Origin: Branchiostoma floridae
Lineage: Eukaryota; Chordata; Leptocardii; Amphioxiformes; Branchiostomatidae
Assembly: GCF_000003815.2 (NCBI RefSeq)
Contig: NC_049987.1
Location: 4,759,341-4,823,340, forward strand
Direction of reading: 5' to 3'
DNA: 64,000 nt
This document shows positions 1-14,500 of the stretch, in pieces (the first letter of the stretch is position 1; each line of letters opens with the position of its first letter). The translations under genes were made by a program, and so were the position numbers. A model generated the notes under the pieces. It searched no databases and was not told the origin of the DNA. It worked only from the letters and a program-made list of their open reading frames with translations.

Positions 1-40
1 ATGATACCCAAATTATCTTTTTCGAAAACATTCACTCTAG

Positions 41-2930
41 ATAGCAACATTGGTGGCCTTATTCGTAGGGGCATTCTGGGCCGTAACCATATTCATGCAA
101 GATCTGTACATGTTAACAGGTAAGTGCCAGTCAAAATGGATTTGCAATTTTTTGCATTTAATATCTAGAATATAACTAACTTAGTGGCTTGCAGATTCTT
201 CCGTAATGCGATATGACACTGTTGTTACCATGTCCATGACAGAACTAACTTCGCCTGGAAGTGAGTTGTATCCATACAGTGTCTGTCCATTATCTTCATG
301 ATGAGTTTTGCATTGAATATCAGCTTTGTTTTCACATTTGGTACATGGAACTTTGATACTTATGTAAGATCGTGTTGAATGATATGCAAGTAATCAAATT
401 GCATTGAGGCTTAAACGTATACGCTTTTCCAACTCGCAGATCAACACACTAGCATTCCTGTGCCTGTGGCCCCGTTCACCATCCGTTCCTATGTAGTAGG
501 CACTGAAGGCCGGGTGATTCAGGAGTACGGTGGAGTGAAACTGATTTTTCCACAAGGTTGCGTTTCTGAGGAAAGGGTCATCTCCGTGGAGGTAAAGTCT
601 TAGTTTTACTACGTTTTTTCAAAGTCTTTTATTTCTTTTAATGCACTTTTAAGCAGTGTTGAAAAATTATGGCGTTGTCGTAATAAGAGATAGAGCCTTG
701 GACTAACATGAGTAAGAACCAATTGGTCCCGAGTTTGATACTGAACTTGTATGGGAAATGCTCTTCTCTTAATGAGAATTAACGAATAACTCGGACGTCC
801 ACCGAGCTATTCGTCAATACTCACCAAGAGAAGAGCAGTAATTTTTGTTGTTGAAGAAGTGGGGTCGCTTAAGGTAATTTCTCTCTCACTCGGCCTATTG
901 ACTATTCTCGTTAAATTGCAGGTTGATGTCATGCCCATCGATGACCTGGTCAACCAAAAGTTCCAGGCGCTAAGTGCGGTTATCACAGTGAAACAGAGTC
1001 AGACCACACCTTTCCTGAAGCCGGTCACAGTAACGTTGCCATGGATGTGGCGAAAGTATACATTCCTACCAGAGGTTAACACAACCCTGATGCACTTCCA
1101 GCCAAACCATGGTCTGCCTATAGTGCTGATCTCTACGAATCTGACCACACGGTGACATTCCAAACAGTTCAATTCCAGAGGTGAAGATTCTGCTTTTATC
1201 GCTGAAGCTACTATGTTTTTTTCTGTTTGTTTAATGACTATGTTGGTCGGAGGAGGAAACTTTGCACATTTCTTAATTAGTGGCCACATTTCATTTTCTT
1301 CTGTCAGCCTTTCAGACAGCCAGAAATTGTCACGACATTCCTTCCGACACTTTCCTTGGAGGTTAGCGTTCACAAATGATAAACAACAATGGATTATTAA
1401 TTTTCGTGTTTTACCAATATTTACTTTTTTCAGTTACTTTGTCGTCAAAACACTACACGATGCAGTGTACTTCGTGGAAAAGATATGGAACGGCTACGCA
1501 GAGGATAAAGTACATCTCTCCATCATACCCAACGTGACAACCCGGGAGATCACCATGCTCTGTACTCATAAGTTACAAGACCAGCAAGATTTTTTCTTCA
1601 TAAGCGAGGAACAACTGAGGCATCAGTTCAAGCAACAGGTTCACATGAAAAGCAACGAGAAGATCGAGGCAATGTTCACGGATAAGAGTGACATTGAAAT
1701 CGAAGAAGACGACATTCTGCAAAATGGAATCACATTCTACTTTCCTCCAGCCACTGCCAATAGATATTCTCTTCGTCTGAAGGCAAAGGATGGTGCTGAC
1801 ATGAAGCAAGAATATGAGGGAAGTATCCATTTTGACAGAATACAGGAAGATGGGCGAAAGTCTGGGAGCACGATGGAAGATGCCATTAACAATGCTCTCA
1901 TCTACCTTCGTCCCAGAACTCAAGGTAAAGCTAAAGACATTAACGTTAAATATCATATTTCAAGATTTTCTTATAAGAAAGTTATTCGTTATCGATCATT
2001 TTTTCTTGTTATTATTAATTATATCAGTTTAAAATCATTAATCTTGTCCTCCTTTTTTTGCTTAACAGCCATGGGCAATACAGAGCAGACAATTCTTAGC
2101 CAAGGATCTGACCCATCAGCTACAGGTAAATATTGTTGTAAATATAGTTCTATAACCGTATAACGTCTAGTTTCTTCTTGTTCGGAAAAAAGCTGGTATT
2201 ATTATATCAACATACGGCTGTTAAATCACAGAAATCATGTGTGCTATTGTATGATATTGTATTTGTTACAGCATTATAAATCTCAAATCACCTCGTTCAC
2301 CTTAGCAGATAATTTTGAGTCAACGCTTACCATGGTCACTAGATACTATATGCTCGTAGACTGGGAGGTAGTGCTGACTTCTTTTTATCGTCAATTGGGA
2401 GGTAGTGCTGAATTCTTTTTGGCAAATTTCTAAGAAATCTTAAACGACCTGTACCGTCATGTATGAGTTTTGAAATGACACTAGCACGAAACACAACGGT
2501 TAAAACAATAGTCACTGTTCAACACCATCATATGTATCCTCATTGATTATTTTCTTATGGTCGTTCCAATTTATGCGGGAACATTCTTTTATAGCGAAAC
2601 GTCATTTTACGGTGCAAAATGTCGATGACAATGTACTCGACATCAATCATATTTTCGTTTTCTCCACCAGATTCCAATGATGTGATACAGTATTTCGCCA
2701 AAACAGTGAAAGGCGTCGGCACGTCCTGGAAAGAGCTGGCCTTGGAGTTGGGCTTGTCTTATGAGACTGTCCAGGTGATTGATCAAAATGTTAGGCTCAA
2801 GGACGACTTTGAAAAATGTTGGGAAGCTCTGCACCAGTGGAGGCAAATCAACGGAAAGCAAGCAACATTGGATGTTCTAAAAGAAGCCCTCACACAGATA
2901 GGCATGGCTTCTGTTAAAGATGAACTGTAA
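41..2930 (+). CDS. UNC5/UNC5CL-like TM-ZU5-UPA-Death domain protein, 5' partial
   Basis: Seven exons join in phase: 41-119, 195-260, 440-591, 922-1151, 1434-1924, 2069-2125, 2671-2930 (about 444 residues seen). Exon 41-119 encodes a membrane span (TLVALFVGAFWAVTIF). Exons 440-1151 carry a ZU5-type domain (GGVKLIFPQGCVSEERVISV). The large exon 1434-1924 fits a UPA-like region. The last exon is a Death domain (SWKELALELGLSYETVQVID) ending DEL-stop. The order TM-ZU5-UPA-Death is that of UNC5 netrin receptors and UNC5CL, which signal at the plasma membrane through the Death domain. The first visible exon is preceded by an acceptor (ttcactctag), so upstream exons, perhaps Ig/TSP1 ectodomains, lie outside the window. 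It cannot be settled here whether this is a true UNC5 or a lineage-specific short form. The domain calls are firm; the end of exon 922-1151 is the least certain junction. Confidence 0.8.
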
Positions 2931-4164
2931 TTCCAACAAATGCTTGAAAAAATGCTTGGTATTATTACATGATTATTACATCATAATTATTACATGATGA
3001 TTATTACATCAGAGCAAAATAAGAACCTAATTGTGTTTATAAAAATACTGTACATAATTGAGTGGGAATACTTAAAGGGGCATCCCGCTCCAGAATCGAG
3101 TGTTATTTTCTAATAGATAATATTTTTCGGGATTCTAGTTCACCCGACTCCCGACTTGGATTCCATATTTTGTAGTCCTTCTTGATAAACAACCAAGTTG
3201 AAATCCCCCATCATTATTGTCAACTATTACTCTGCAGTAATATCTATTTCATTATCTGTATTGTCTTATGATAGTTTATCATCCTGTAAAAGATTGCTAG
3301 TTTTATTACTTTATCTTTTTATTACTTAACTATGTTAAGCTTTTCAATACCTGCATGTTTGTTTTAATGCCCAAGAATCTTTACAACCAACACATCTATG
3401 TAAGGAGAACTGGGGACATCCTAATCCTGTTGATTTACTTTATTAGTAGCTTGTAGGATTTTGTTCCTGAAAGATTATCAAATGACAGGAAAAATGAAGC
3501 TACTTTCAGACAATAAGTTTCTTCCTGGTACTACCCTTCTCCGAAAACTTTCTAGGAGGACTTGCATATATAACATTGATTCTACATATCTAACTCATTA
3601 TACTAGGAAAAAGACAATAGTGATGATACAAATAACATCAGACAGCATACTTTGATAATAATTTCCTGTTTTGTTTTTAAAAAAAAAAGCAACAAAGTAT
3701 GGTATATATTTTTCAACGATTGAAAATGGTTACAGAGCATTGTGAATCTACATGACATTGTAATAAATGTACTACCGGCGTAACTAGACATGTCTATGCA
3801 ATGTGGTCACATTTATTAAGTGCGGTTTAAGTTGCCAAAGACTAAAACAGTAATAGTCTGTCAATATCAATTTGTGCATTGAACAGCAAAATGCAGCTTT
3901 GTTTCTGAACAGATAGATCAATTCAATAAATTCCATTTATCTATTACATCAAAACCCTTGATTCCATTTCTATTACATCAAAACCTTGATGACACAAACT
4001 TACATGCCATAGTTTCCTTCCAAGGAACTGCACAAACACAATAAGATATTAAGTTAACATACATGTAGTCACAAGGGTTTTCAGATTAATAGAAATGGAA
4101 TAGTATGGCCCGATAGCCCCACCCACCTCAATCATACAAAATAAAGACATGAAAATGAAATTAT

Positions 4165-4970
4165 TTGACAGACATGCAGCCACCCTATAATTGGTCAAGC
4201 CAATAACTGCCATTCTATCATTGGTTGCTCTGTTAATTGTGATTGACGGTAAGTCTATTTCTTGTGCATGTGAGAAACATGGGCAGACATGTAGCCATTC
4301 TATCATTGGTCAAGCCAATAACTGCCATTTTCTCATCGTTGCACTGCTAATTGTGATGGACAGTTAGAATCAGTCTACATGTATTTGTTGTGAGAAACAT
4401 GGGCAGACATGTAGCCATTCTATCATTGGTCAAGCCAATAACTGCCATTTTCTCATTGGTTGCACTGCTAATTGTGATGGACAGTTAGAATCAGTCTACA
4501 TGTATTTGTTGTGAGAAACATGGCAGACATGCAGCCACACTATCATTGGTCAAGCCAAACACTGCCATTCTCTCATTGGTTGCTCTGCTAATTATGATGG
4601 ACAGTTAGAATCAGTCTATTTGTTGTGAAAAACATGGCAGACATGCAGCCACATCATTGGTCAAGCCAATAACTGCCATTCTCTCATCGGTTGCACTGCT
4701 AATTGTGATGGACAGTTAGAATCAGTCTACATGTATTTGTTGTGAGAAACATGGCAGACATGCAGCCACACTATCATTGGTCAAGCCAAACACTGCCATT
4801 CTCTCATTGGTTGCACTACTAATTGTGATGGGCAGTTAGATCTAGTCTATTTGTTGTGAGAAACATGGGCAGACATGCACCCACTTTATCATTGGTCAAG
4901 CCAATGACTGCCACCCTCTCATTGGTTGCACTACTAATTGTAATTGACAGTTACAATCAGTCTATTTGTA
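4165..4970. repeat. ~112-120-bp tandem repeat, seven copies, CCAAT-rich
   Basis: The marker gacatg(c/t)agcca recurs near 4171, 4283, 4403, 4523, 4637, 4755 and 4869 (last copy variant), so spacing is 112-120 bp. Each unit contains cattggtcaagccaa, an inverted pair of CCAAT boxes, and usually a third ATTGG. Copies differ by small indels and substitutions. It lies 3' of both flanking genes, so a promoter role is not implied. Confidence 0.85.
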
Positions 4971-5289
4971 TGCAATACTATGAATAGCCTGTCACATTGG
5001 TATTGGTATTGGAGGCTGTGAGGACTCGTTTCCATTATAAGTCACAGAGTATACTGAGCTCCTATTGGACTGATCCTCTTATTACAATAAAGCTCCTACA
5101 ATTGATACTTCTTGTATTCTAAATCAGTTTACATGTTTGCATGAATGGCCACAAACCCTGCTCCAGTGAGAGTTAGTGCTACACATACTAAAAACCCAGG
5201 CACAAAATGTAGAGATAACCAAGTTTTCCAACCCCCTATAGTTTTACATGAGAAGCAATTTCAAAATACAGATGACATTTTAACAATAT

Positions 5290-5412
5290 AAAGGAAAGTT
5301 TCAAGGTAGTTATAACAGAATAAATTTCCACTTGAAAATAAGTGAAAAGTTTCAAGGCAGTTATAACAGAATTGAGTTCCACTTGAAAATAAATGGAAAC
5401 TTTCAAGGGCCA
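5290..5412. repeat. Short tandem repeat, ~52-bp period, about 2.3 copies
   Basis: The segment tttcaagg(t/c)agttataaca recurs near 5299 and 5350, and its first eight bases again at 5401. It lies just 3' of the SEC63 stop on the minus strand, so it may fall in the SEC63 3' UTR. Confidence 0.6.
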
Positions 5413-5570
5413 AGAAATCACACTTTTTCCAAGCTACTATCTTTTTTATCGGACCAAGTACATACATGCACTAATAGACTTGCACCTTTTAAGTTGGAGA
5501 AGTGGCAGTTACAACTAACACTAGTGCAATTTCTGCTGTATTTGTTAAGTTAAGCTGGAATGGTGAATCA

Positions 5571-8500
5571 TTAGTCCTCTTCTTCGTCATCAGTTTCATA
5601 GTCTGATATGTCCTCCTCTTCATCGTTATTCTCATCCTCATCCTCCGATAGATTCCACGCGGCTTCGGCATCCACTGCCTCCTTCGCTTCTTTCACGTCC
5701 AACTAGAAAAACACATCAGCCATAAAAGTTTGCTTGGATTATTGTAGTCAAGTCAAAGTCCTTCCCGCGCCTGATGGTGCATTAGGCAGTGCCCATCTCC
5801 ATTTTTGTAGCCCTGGGCCATACAGCTTTGTGCAATCACTACAGTAGGGGGCTAGTCCACTGGTAGTGGTGTGTGTTCAACTTACATTACTCTTTCCCGA
5901 TTGCTGGGTGCTAAGCAGAGAAAGCAGCATGCACCATTTTTCAAGTCCTTGGTATGACTCGGCCGGGATCAAACTCACAACCTCCCGAATGCAAGGCGAA
6001 CACTCTACTCACTTGGCCATTGCACCTGTGGATTCTTGTAGTACCTATTGGCACGTAGGTCAGCAAGTTTCCTTGCTGTTTCTTTAGCAGGGTATATTTT
6101 TACAGGGAGGGGTTGCTAGCACTTCTCCTTTAACGTGCCTTAAAAGTTTGTTTGTTTGGATTCTTGTAGTGCCTTGTGGCACATAAGGTAGCAAATTCCC
6201 TTGCTGTTTCTGTAGCAGGGTATATTTTTACAGGGAGGGGGGGCTAGCACTTCTCCTTTAACGTGCCTTAAAAGTTTGTTTGTTTGGATTCTTGTAGTGC
6301 CTTGTGGCACATAAGGTAGCAAATTCCCTTGCTGTTTCTGTAGCAGGGTATATTTTTACAGGGAGAGGTTGCTAGCACTTCCCCTTCAACGTGACCTCCT
6401 CGAACACCGGGCCCCATTTTACAGCCCTTTCAAAATCCGGGTTGCAAGAGATGCCCTTCCCAAGATTAGCACCAGGGTCTCCCAGTGTTTGCCTTGCAGT
6501 CGGTAGGTTGAGAGTTCAACCCCAGCAAAGTCATACCAAAGACTTTAAACGGTACATGTACATACTGCTTTCTCTGCTTAGCACTCAGCACTTTGGAAAG
6601 GGCTTGGTACAAATGTAGTTGAACACACACACACCACTAGACCAGTCGGCAAGCCCTCTGCTGTACAGTAATGATTGCACAAAGCTGTGCATGTTTGGCC
6701 TAGGGATACAGAGAAAGAAAGGGGCACTGCCCAAGGCACCGTTTGGTTCAAGAAGGACATAAGTTAAACTTTTAACTCCTTAAGCTACCAATGGATTAGA
6801 ACCAGGGACTAGCTATAGGTACGTAAGAATTACCTTTATAGTCTTCATGGTATCAAAGTCCAGGTAGGAGTCTGATCTGATACAGACGGTGTACTGGTAG
6901 GTCCCAGGCTTGTCTGGGGCAGCAAACTTCAACTCAACCTGACAACGGAAAAACAAGCAATACATTTAATGTACATGGGACCAAGCTTTGCTACACAAAG
7001 GACAGCAGCTTTTTTCTATAGTATCGTCTTACCATAAGAACCTATCTAAACATGATTTGCATTGGAAACTCTTCCAGATTCACCTCTGCTTATTCACCCT
7101 GCTCATTGCACTATTGAACAGTCTTGCTCATGAATATTAATGAACATGCCTTACTACCAGCCAATCAGCACAAAGCAGGCTTCAAATGTACAATATGGCG
7201 GGCATGCAGGGTGTCTATATTCTTTTTTTTAACAAGATCATGGGGTAACATTTTGCTGACGAGAAACTTTTTGTACACATAAATTTTTTATGCACAGAAA
7301 ACATGTTCCTCAGTGAACTTGATGCAAGGTTGTACAAGTCCACAAGGCCATTGTCCCCGGCAAGTAAAAGTGCAGATCGGGCAAGCTCATGTCCTACCCA
7401 ATTGCCCGATTGTAACTTTTGTTCATGAGTGACATTTTGATATACCAGGTTACTTCTCAGTCATGGCCTGAGTCGTTGGTTACATGGAAAAAATAGAGCT
7501 AGTAATAAAAGAACTCCATTGCTGGAAGTGTATTTCATTCAAATTTCTATGTACTAATGCCCAATAGGACAAGTGAATTTTTTGAAAACTTGTCCAAGCC
7601 GATGATGTCTGGATGTTTTTAAAGGTGATCCTACCTCCTCCTCCTCCTGAAGGCAGGTGACCATACAGGGTGCCGTGATCAGGGAGTGCTTTTTCCTGTC
7701 TGCCACATACAGCCACCACCACTCCTGTTTCTCCTGAAGCAAGAACAAAGACATTCACAAATCAGTCCAGCATGTAAAAATGGTAGAAAGTTGGATAGAA
7801 CATAACCTTTGTTTACACAATCTCTTGCTGGCTGGGGTTAATGACCCCTCCCGAGATGGCAGCAACTGTAGGATTGGCCGCTAGGAGCGTGACTTTATAC
7901 GTAGTCAGGCTAGGAAAAACCAGATAGCTTCTTAAATTGGGGAGGAACAACAGGGCTCGAAATACCACCTGCATATGCAGGTTAGTGCATTTTTAAAATC
8001 ATCATCATCATCTTTGATACTGCTACGAAAAAAGCGTATTATTACATTTGTAGCAGCTGTGCACGGACCAGTGTTAGTAAGACTAATGCAACAAATCTGA
8101 ATGAAATTTGTGGCTTTTGCCATGATAATGACTCCTAACAGTTGCTCATTGACCTGGTGTGTTATGCCTCGAGGTTGTTTAACCAGTACTGTAAATGGAG
8201 AAACTTTCGCGGTGGTTTAATGTTCGCGGTTTTCACGGTGGCCACTTCGCTGCAACCTTACAACCATCGCAAACATTTTCCATGCCAGCAAGGGAATACA
8301 GTGCATGGTGCTACCAGGAACTTAAATCCACAGTCCTTTTTCCCTTTACCGCAAAATTAAATCCCCACAAACTTCAATGCATTTACAGTCTACATGCAAA
8401 ACAAACAGCATGCATGTACATGTATGTACCTCAGGAAAGAAGGGTGCATGGACCGTATGGCTGATCTTGGACTTGGTCTCCAGCACTTTCTCCTTCCTGT

Positions 8501-11500
8501 TAATCCTGGCCTGGAGGGCATCCCAGCTCTACATAGAACACAAATTATCAGACATCATTATAAACATGTAACAGTCAATTAGTCACAGCCGGCTAATACC
8601 TAGACTCAACCAAAGAGCTGGATTTAAGATAAAAGGACTTTATCGAAAATTACAGTCACTGTGTTGCTACTGAATTAAAGCCAGGGTTTTACATGTAGCT
8701 AGTGCATTTTTAGCGTATTGGGCCACTGCACTACAATTTGTGACCACCATGCTAAAATGAGGACCACTAAGCTAATTTACAATTTTTACTTCAAATTAGT
8801 TGAACAATGTCAATCAAATAGTAAAGATGATGATATGCCACTCCAGACAGAAAAATCCTTCAAATTACATGTGATGTTAACAGTTCAGTCACCTCATGGG
8901 TACCCTTATACATTGGCAACTTTTTACTCAGAACATACATTGTAATCTTATTGCAGAAGGGCCATGACCCCCCTTCCACACCATCCCCCCAGATTGGTTG
9001 CTTTGCCCTTAGAATTACACTAAATAAAATCCAGGCTAGAACCCTAAAAGCCAATGTAAAATTATTAAGATCAACTTTGTGACTGAGATAGGAAATGTCC
9101 TCTTGAAAAGTCTTAAAGAATCAGAAGCAGTAAGCTGTCTTACATCATCATCATCTTCTGATTGTCTCTGTCCGTCGTTGTCGCTGCCGCTTCCATCATC
9201 ATCCATGTTGTCCCGATCTGCCTCATCCTCCGAGTCAGAGTTGGAGGAGTCCTCGTCTTTACCAGCCTTCACCTCCTGTATCCTCTGTCAATCATAGACA
9301 GGATGGTGACATGTGAGCTTCAGTTGTGAACAGTTTCATCAGGTTGGTAAGTCACTGGATAGCGAGATTTTTTGTACATAACCAAGTGCTTTATTCAAGA
9401 CCGTCGTGTTTGGGTGACTTTTAGGGCAATTCTAACTGGTTCTGTTACAAACTTCAGCTAGGTGTTGCTAATAACAACTGGTCACAAACTGAAAAGCATT
9501 CACACATATACATAGGTATGTAGCACCTGCAGTAACAGAACCTGTGAAAGGCAAAAACATCTAAAACACCAAAAACAAAAACTTAACTCAGTCTGAACTG
9601 TCTTACAACTTTTCCTATTGGACAACCGAAATTGCCCCACAGGTTGGGGAACAACAGACGTTAAACCGGGGAGTGAGTGAGTGTGAGTCATAGTTAGAGT
9701 ATAAAAGACCTGTTTCTCCTAGATCTCTTCAGTGTCACTGACGAAGGATAGTGGATTCTATCCGAAATGTCTGACCGTTTCAAAACCATATCCAGTTGCT
9801 TGAGTAACTATTTTTGGCGTATCTTATTACCTGGATGTCTAACCTACACCGACGTACCAAAAACTTATGTTATCAAGTGACTACAAAGAATTTTGTCATC
9901 ATGCATGCATATGTTAGATTCAGTTTTGATTTCTCAGCTTACTTTACGGAAAGCAGTTAAAGAAGGACAGTGAACTACCGCTATTTTACTACGCCTTGAT
10001 ATGAAGACAATGGTTCATGTACAAACATAAACCCCAGCTTAGGACCCAGCTTAGATACACTTCCCAGTTACAATACAACGTACATGAGTACAAAATGTAG
10101 GTCCCTGGCATGATCCCTGCCTCTACTAGACTAGAAAAATATTCAAATCTAATCAGAACTGACGTTGTTTTCTGCTTCCTTCAGCGGAAGTGCTCCGTTT
10201 TGCTGCTGTTTCTTGTTCTGCTGGGCCTTGTTGGGCTTCTTCTTGGCCTTCCCTGCCTTCTGCTTCCCCTTCCGGTTCTTCTGCCAGGGTTTGGGTTTGT
10301 TAACCTGCAGGGTTTAAGGGAGAAGAGATCACAAAATGTGCTACTGCTGGCAGATACCCATGTGCACAACCTGACAAAACTATAATGTTGAGCAACCTTG
10401 GATTCCGCATGTTCAACTCTAACGTTAAGTCAGTACAGATGTATGGATCTGAGACCTGGAGAACAATAAAAGCAACACATCACAGGATACAAACTTTCAT
10501 TAACACCTTAACACGGAACATAGAGATATAGGTGCGAACACTCAAGACATACACCGACTACAATACTTTGTCGACAGAGGTTACCCTCCAGTCACAGATA
10601 GGGGTGGGTACCGGTACAGAAAAGTCCGGTTCAGGTCCATAGGATCAAGTCCAGGTTCAGACCTGAACCTGGACCTGATTCTGTATGTGAGAACTTGTGA
10701 ATGAACGATACTCAAAACAATGGTCCATCTCGTAGAAAGTACAAAGAACTCTGTTTTGTTAGGTATTCGACTTCCACTGGCATTTTGAAATCCTAGAAGG
10801 CTAAATGCCTCTATACAATTGAATGTAAAACTTGGTAGAAATGACTATAGACTCTACTCTGCTTTGCCCTTGTTATTTTCTTCGACCGGTAAGCCCCCAA
10901 ACATGTGAATGCCTGATCATATAGTGTGTTCATTTTCCAATAGGTCCAACATTCGGTCCACCAAATTTTTTCAGGTCCAGTTTTTCCGGACCGGTCCAAT
11001 GAGAAAAAACAGTTTTGTACCGGTACACCATACAGGTACCCAGCCCCAGTCACAGAGTAACAAGAGTCCTACCACTTTCTCTGGTTGTTCCTCCTCCTCT
11101 GGTTCTTCATCAACCTCAGCAGCTGGTGGCTCCTCCACACCTTGGCTGACTACAGACTATATGTAGGAAACAGACATAAAATCAGACCTAATACACAGGT
11201 GTATCAGCATTAAGTTTCACCTGTGTTGGTAAATTATGTAATGATTATGAGTGAAGACTAAACTTTACATATTCCAATACTTGCCTAAACAGAACAGAAG
11301 AAGCGTATTCTTTCAATCTGGCCAAAATTTGTTATCACCTGACTATGTTTAGCCCTGTAATTAAAGGCAACCTAAGCAATATTACAGCGTCAAAGTGGAA
11401 ATATTCTGAATAAGGCAATCTACATGATATTGACATCTACCGGCAGCACTGTGTTCTCACATTTACATCATAATTTGATACTTTGAGCGGTTAAAAACAG

Positions 11501-14500
11501 CCTAGAGACAAGTTGCACGAGGATATTCCTTAATAAGGACTTGATCTGGAATCCTTGTACAACTCATTCCCGCGCTGTTTTTAACGGCTCAATTTATGAA
11601 ATAATGATGTAAATGTGCTAAAATAGTGCATTAGATGTCACTATTATACAGACTGCCTTATGCAGAATATTTCCACTTTTAACAATGTGATATTGCTTAG
11701 GTTGCCTTTAATAACACATACTTTTTTTATTGGCTATGCTGAGCTGGGCTTACCTATCACTATCAGTGATACTGAACGATTTCAGACGTATCAATCATAT
11801 AGCACTTACTTCCATACTCTGCCGTTTGAGTTTACAGTTCACAGTGACTATGGCTCCAGCAGTGATGGTGTACGTATCCTCATCATCCAGTACTAAGGAA
11901 AAAACATGAGACAGTATAAATTATACATTGAATTTCATGTTCTAATACTGTGCCATATATCTACTCATTAAGTCTATGCTCTATGTCTAGTACACAATGT
12001 ATAATGCTATAAGTCTGTGCCTTAGAATACATGGTACTAGATAATTTTAGCCTGGTATCCAGCCACGATAGTTCCCGAGTCTCCTCTATCCTCTCTGCAA
12101 GTATTAGGGAAGAGAACAGAAGAGACTTGGGAACTATAATAATGGCTGGATACCAGGCTAGAATACTTGTGGTCAAATGATATTGATCAAATGTTAAAAC
12201 TTTCAAGAAAAGAGCAACTTCTTGACCCTGGTTTCTACTACCAGCTTGTGATGAAACATTTTGTACATGTATGCAAACAATATACTGTAATGCGGTAGGA
12301 ATAAAATGGAGCTTTCAAAGTGGTTTTGAGTTTGCAGTAGCACTATAGATACATAATGTACTGTACAGAAACGGAACACCTCTACTCACAGCCAGTCAGC
12401 AATCACCTACTAGTGATCGGGCAAGTGTGCTACAGACAGACACATCTGTTGCTTTCCACAGTACTGGTTGTCACTGATCAAACTGCATCTACTATCGTAA
12501 CACTTCTTAACATCATTGCATTCCAATGTTTGGATGTTTGCATATCACAAACACATGTAGGACTAACCTAGAGACTGCACATCCATCTCCACAATGGGGA
12601 AGTTCTTGATGACTTCCATAACATCCTCATACTCTTCATCTGTCATGTTCCTCAGTAAAGCCCTGGAGAAGCAAAGAACACAACAATGGCACATGCATTC
12701 TATGTAATATGTGCAAAAAGTCATATAGATCACAAGAACTTAAACTCAAACATGCAGCTGCGAACTTTATGCTTCGAGTCAGGCACAAAAGGTAAAGATA
12801 GTCCTTTGGTCTTTTTGAAGCCAAAGGCGTAGTGGGTTGTTATCCACTGTGTCTAGGGTACAGTATTGGAGGGTGGAGCCCATGACTATCCTTCCACCAC
12901 CTTTTACTTTCTCAACCGAGGTACCCATTTTAACACCAGGGTGAAGTGAGGAAAGTCATGTAAAGTGCACAACTTCTAGCCAGGAATGCCAGGAATCAAA
13001 GCTGGGACCTACATTTGTAACAATCTTGTGCCCACTAGGGATTAGTCATGATAACTGAGTCATAAGATTGAAATTTCAGATTTCTCACAAAAGTTGATCA
13101 ATACAAAATCTAGCAAAGTGGTCCATCTCACCTTCTGTCCTTTTCATCCATGGTCGCGAGCTGTCGGATGCTGCGGACGTTTCTCTGAAGATAAAAATAT
13201 GTGTGGTGTGAAAGTGATCTCAACCTTACTCATTCTGTCAGAGGTTCCAAGAATGTATGTTTGTTTGTTCGAGCATTCATGAAAGCTCAAATCAGCCGGC
13301 AGGCCGCTTTTCGGGGAAGAGGCAAGGGGTCAGACAACGTATAGACATTTTGTACATGTAACAGAGGTACAGTTTACATTACAAGTCCTAATGAGTCTTA
13401 TAAGTCTATAATTCTATATGTACAAGTCTGGCTGACATTGTAAGGATTCTTAGGGATTCTGCAGTACCGCCCATATCCCTTCCGAAAATAATTTCACCTA
13501 GGTTGGTAGGTCGATAGGACAGTAGATTTTTCTTTTACACAACCTTAGTAATTTTTTGTTGCAACATCCCTGTAGATATTAATTAATACAATGTCATGTA
13601 ATTTGGTCAATCTACGACAGACAAAAATAAAGTTTTCCAGAAGTAGACAGCAGTCCAGAATGATAGTTTGACCTACTCTCTTGGACACAAAGTGGCGCAG
13701 GTTGTCCTCCCTGATGTGAGGCAGCTGCAGCAGGGGGGACTTGTTGTCCCACAGGCCCTGTACTGTCATCTGGGACAGCTTCATGCAGTTCTCTATCGTC
13801 TCCAGACGGGGGAGGTTCGACACTAGGGAAAGAAAGACGTTCTGTGTCACGCTGTATACAGGTACCATTAACCCTAAGCTGCCAGAGTTTCAGCCCTATA
13901 AAATGCTATCAGTGCCAGGGTTGGCCGATGACCTCAAAAAAAAAACCTCCGAACAAGGCTGAAGTCCCTAACCTCCTGGGTTCATGCGCCACATGCGCGC
14001 AAACTGCTACTTGGGGAGAATACGCTATCCTGGATACATGTATATCCGGGCACAGCACACAGGGCATGTATATCTGTGCCAGATATATCCGGATACAGAT
14101 ACAAAATACCGAATCATGAAGTATAAAAATCTACTTTCCTGAGCATAAAATTTAAGAAGGTCTAAGGTTGAAGGAAAATCAATAGCATGGGCTCCCAAAC
14201 AATGAGTGGGACGGGAAAAAATTTAGAGTCGGAGACAGTCCTGGACAGAACGAAAGTGTTTGCAGTGGTTTTCATAAACTTTGCAGTGAAGGGGTGACAC
14301 CATGAAAGTCCAAAACATACATCCACTGCAAACTTTATGGCAAGAGAAAACTGAGCATACCTCTTCCAGCATGAGCCAGTGCCACCAGCTGAGCCACCAC
14401 CTGAACCATCTCCTGTACCAGTGTGGGACACTTCCTTAGGATCAGCTGGCGGTCTGAAACACAAAACATCATCAGTTAAACAGGGCTCGAAATTCAATTT

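Larger units (their letters stand above)
2931..5570. other. Intergenic region between the ZU5-Death gene and SEC63
   Basis: The two genes converge here. Apart from the ~117-bp tandem array at about 4165-4970 and a short 52-bp tandem repeat at about 5290-5412, it is AT-rich sequence in which I see no coding exon. Confidence 0.6.

Noticed and set aside
1213-2163. A single 316-codon frame as an intronless gene
   Set aside because: Its centre is the UPA-like exon 1434-1924 of the ZU5-Death gene; both ends are intron sequence with splice sites.
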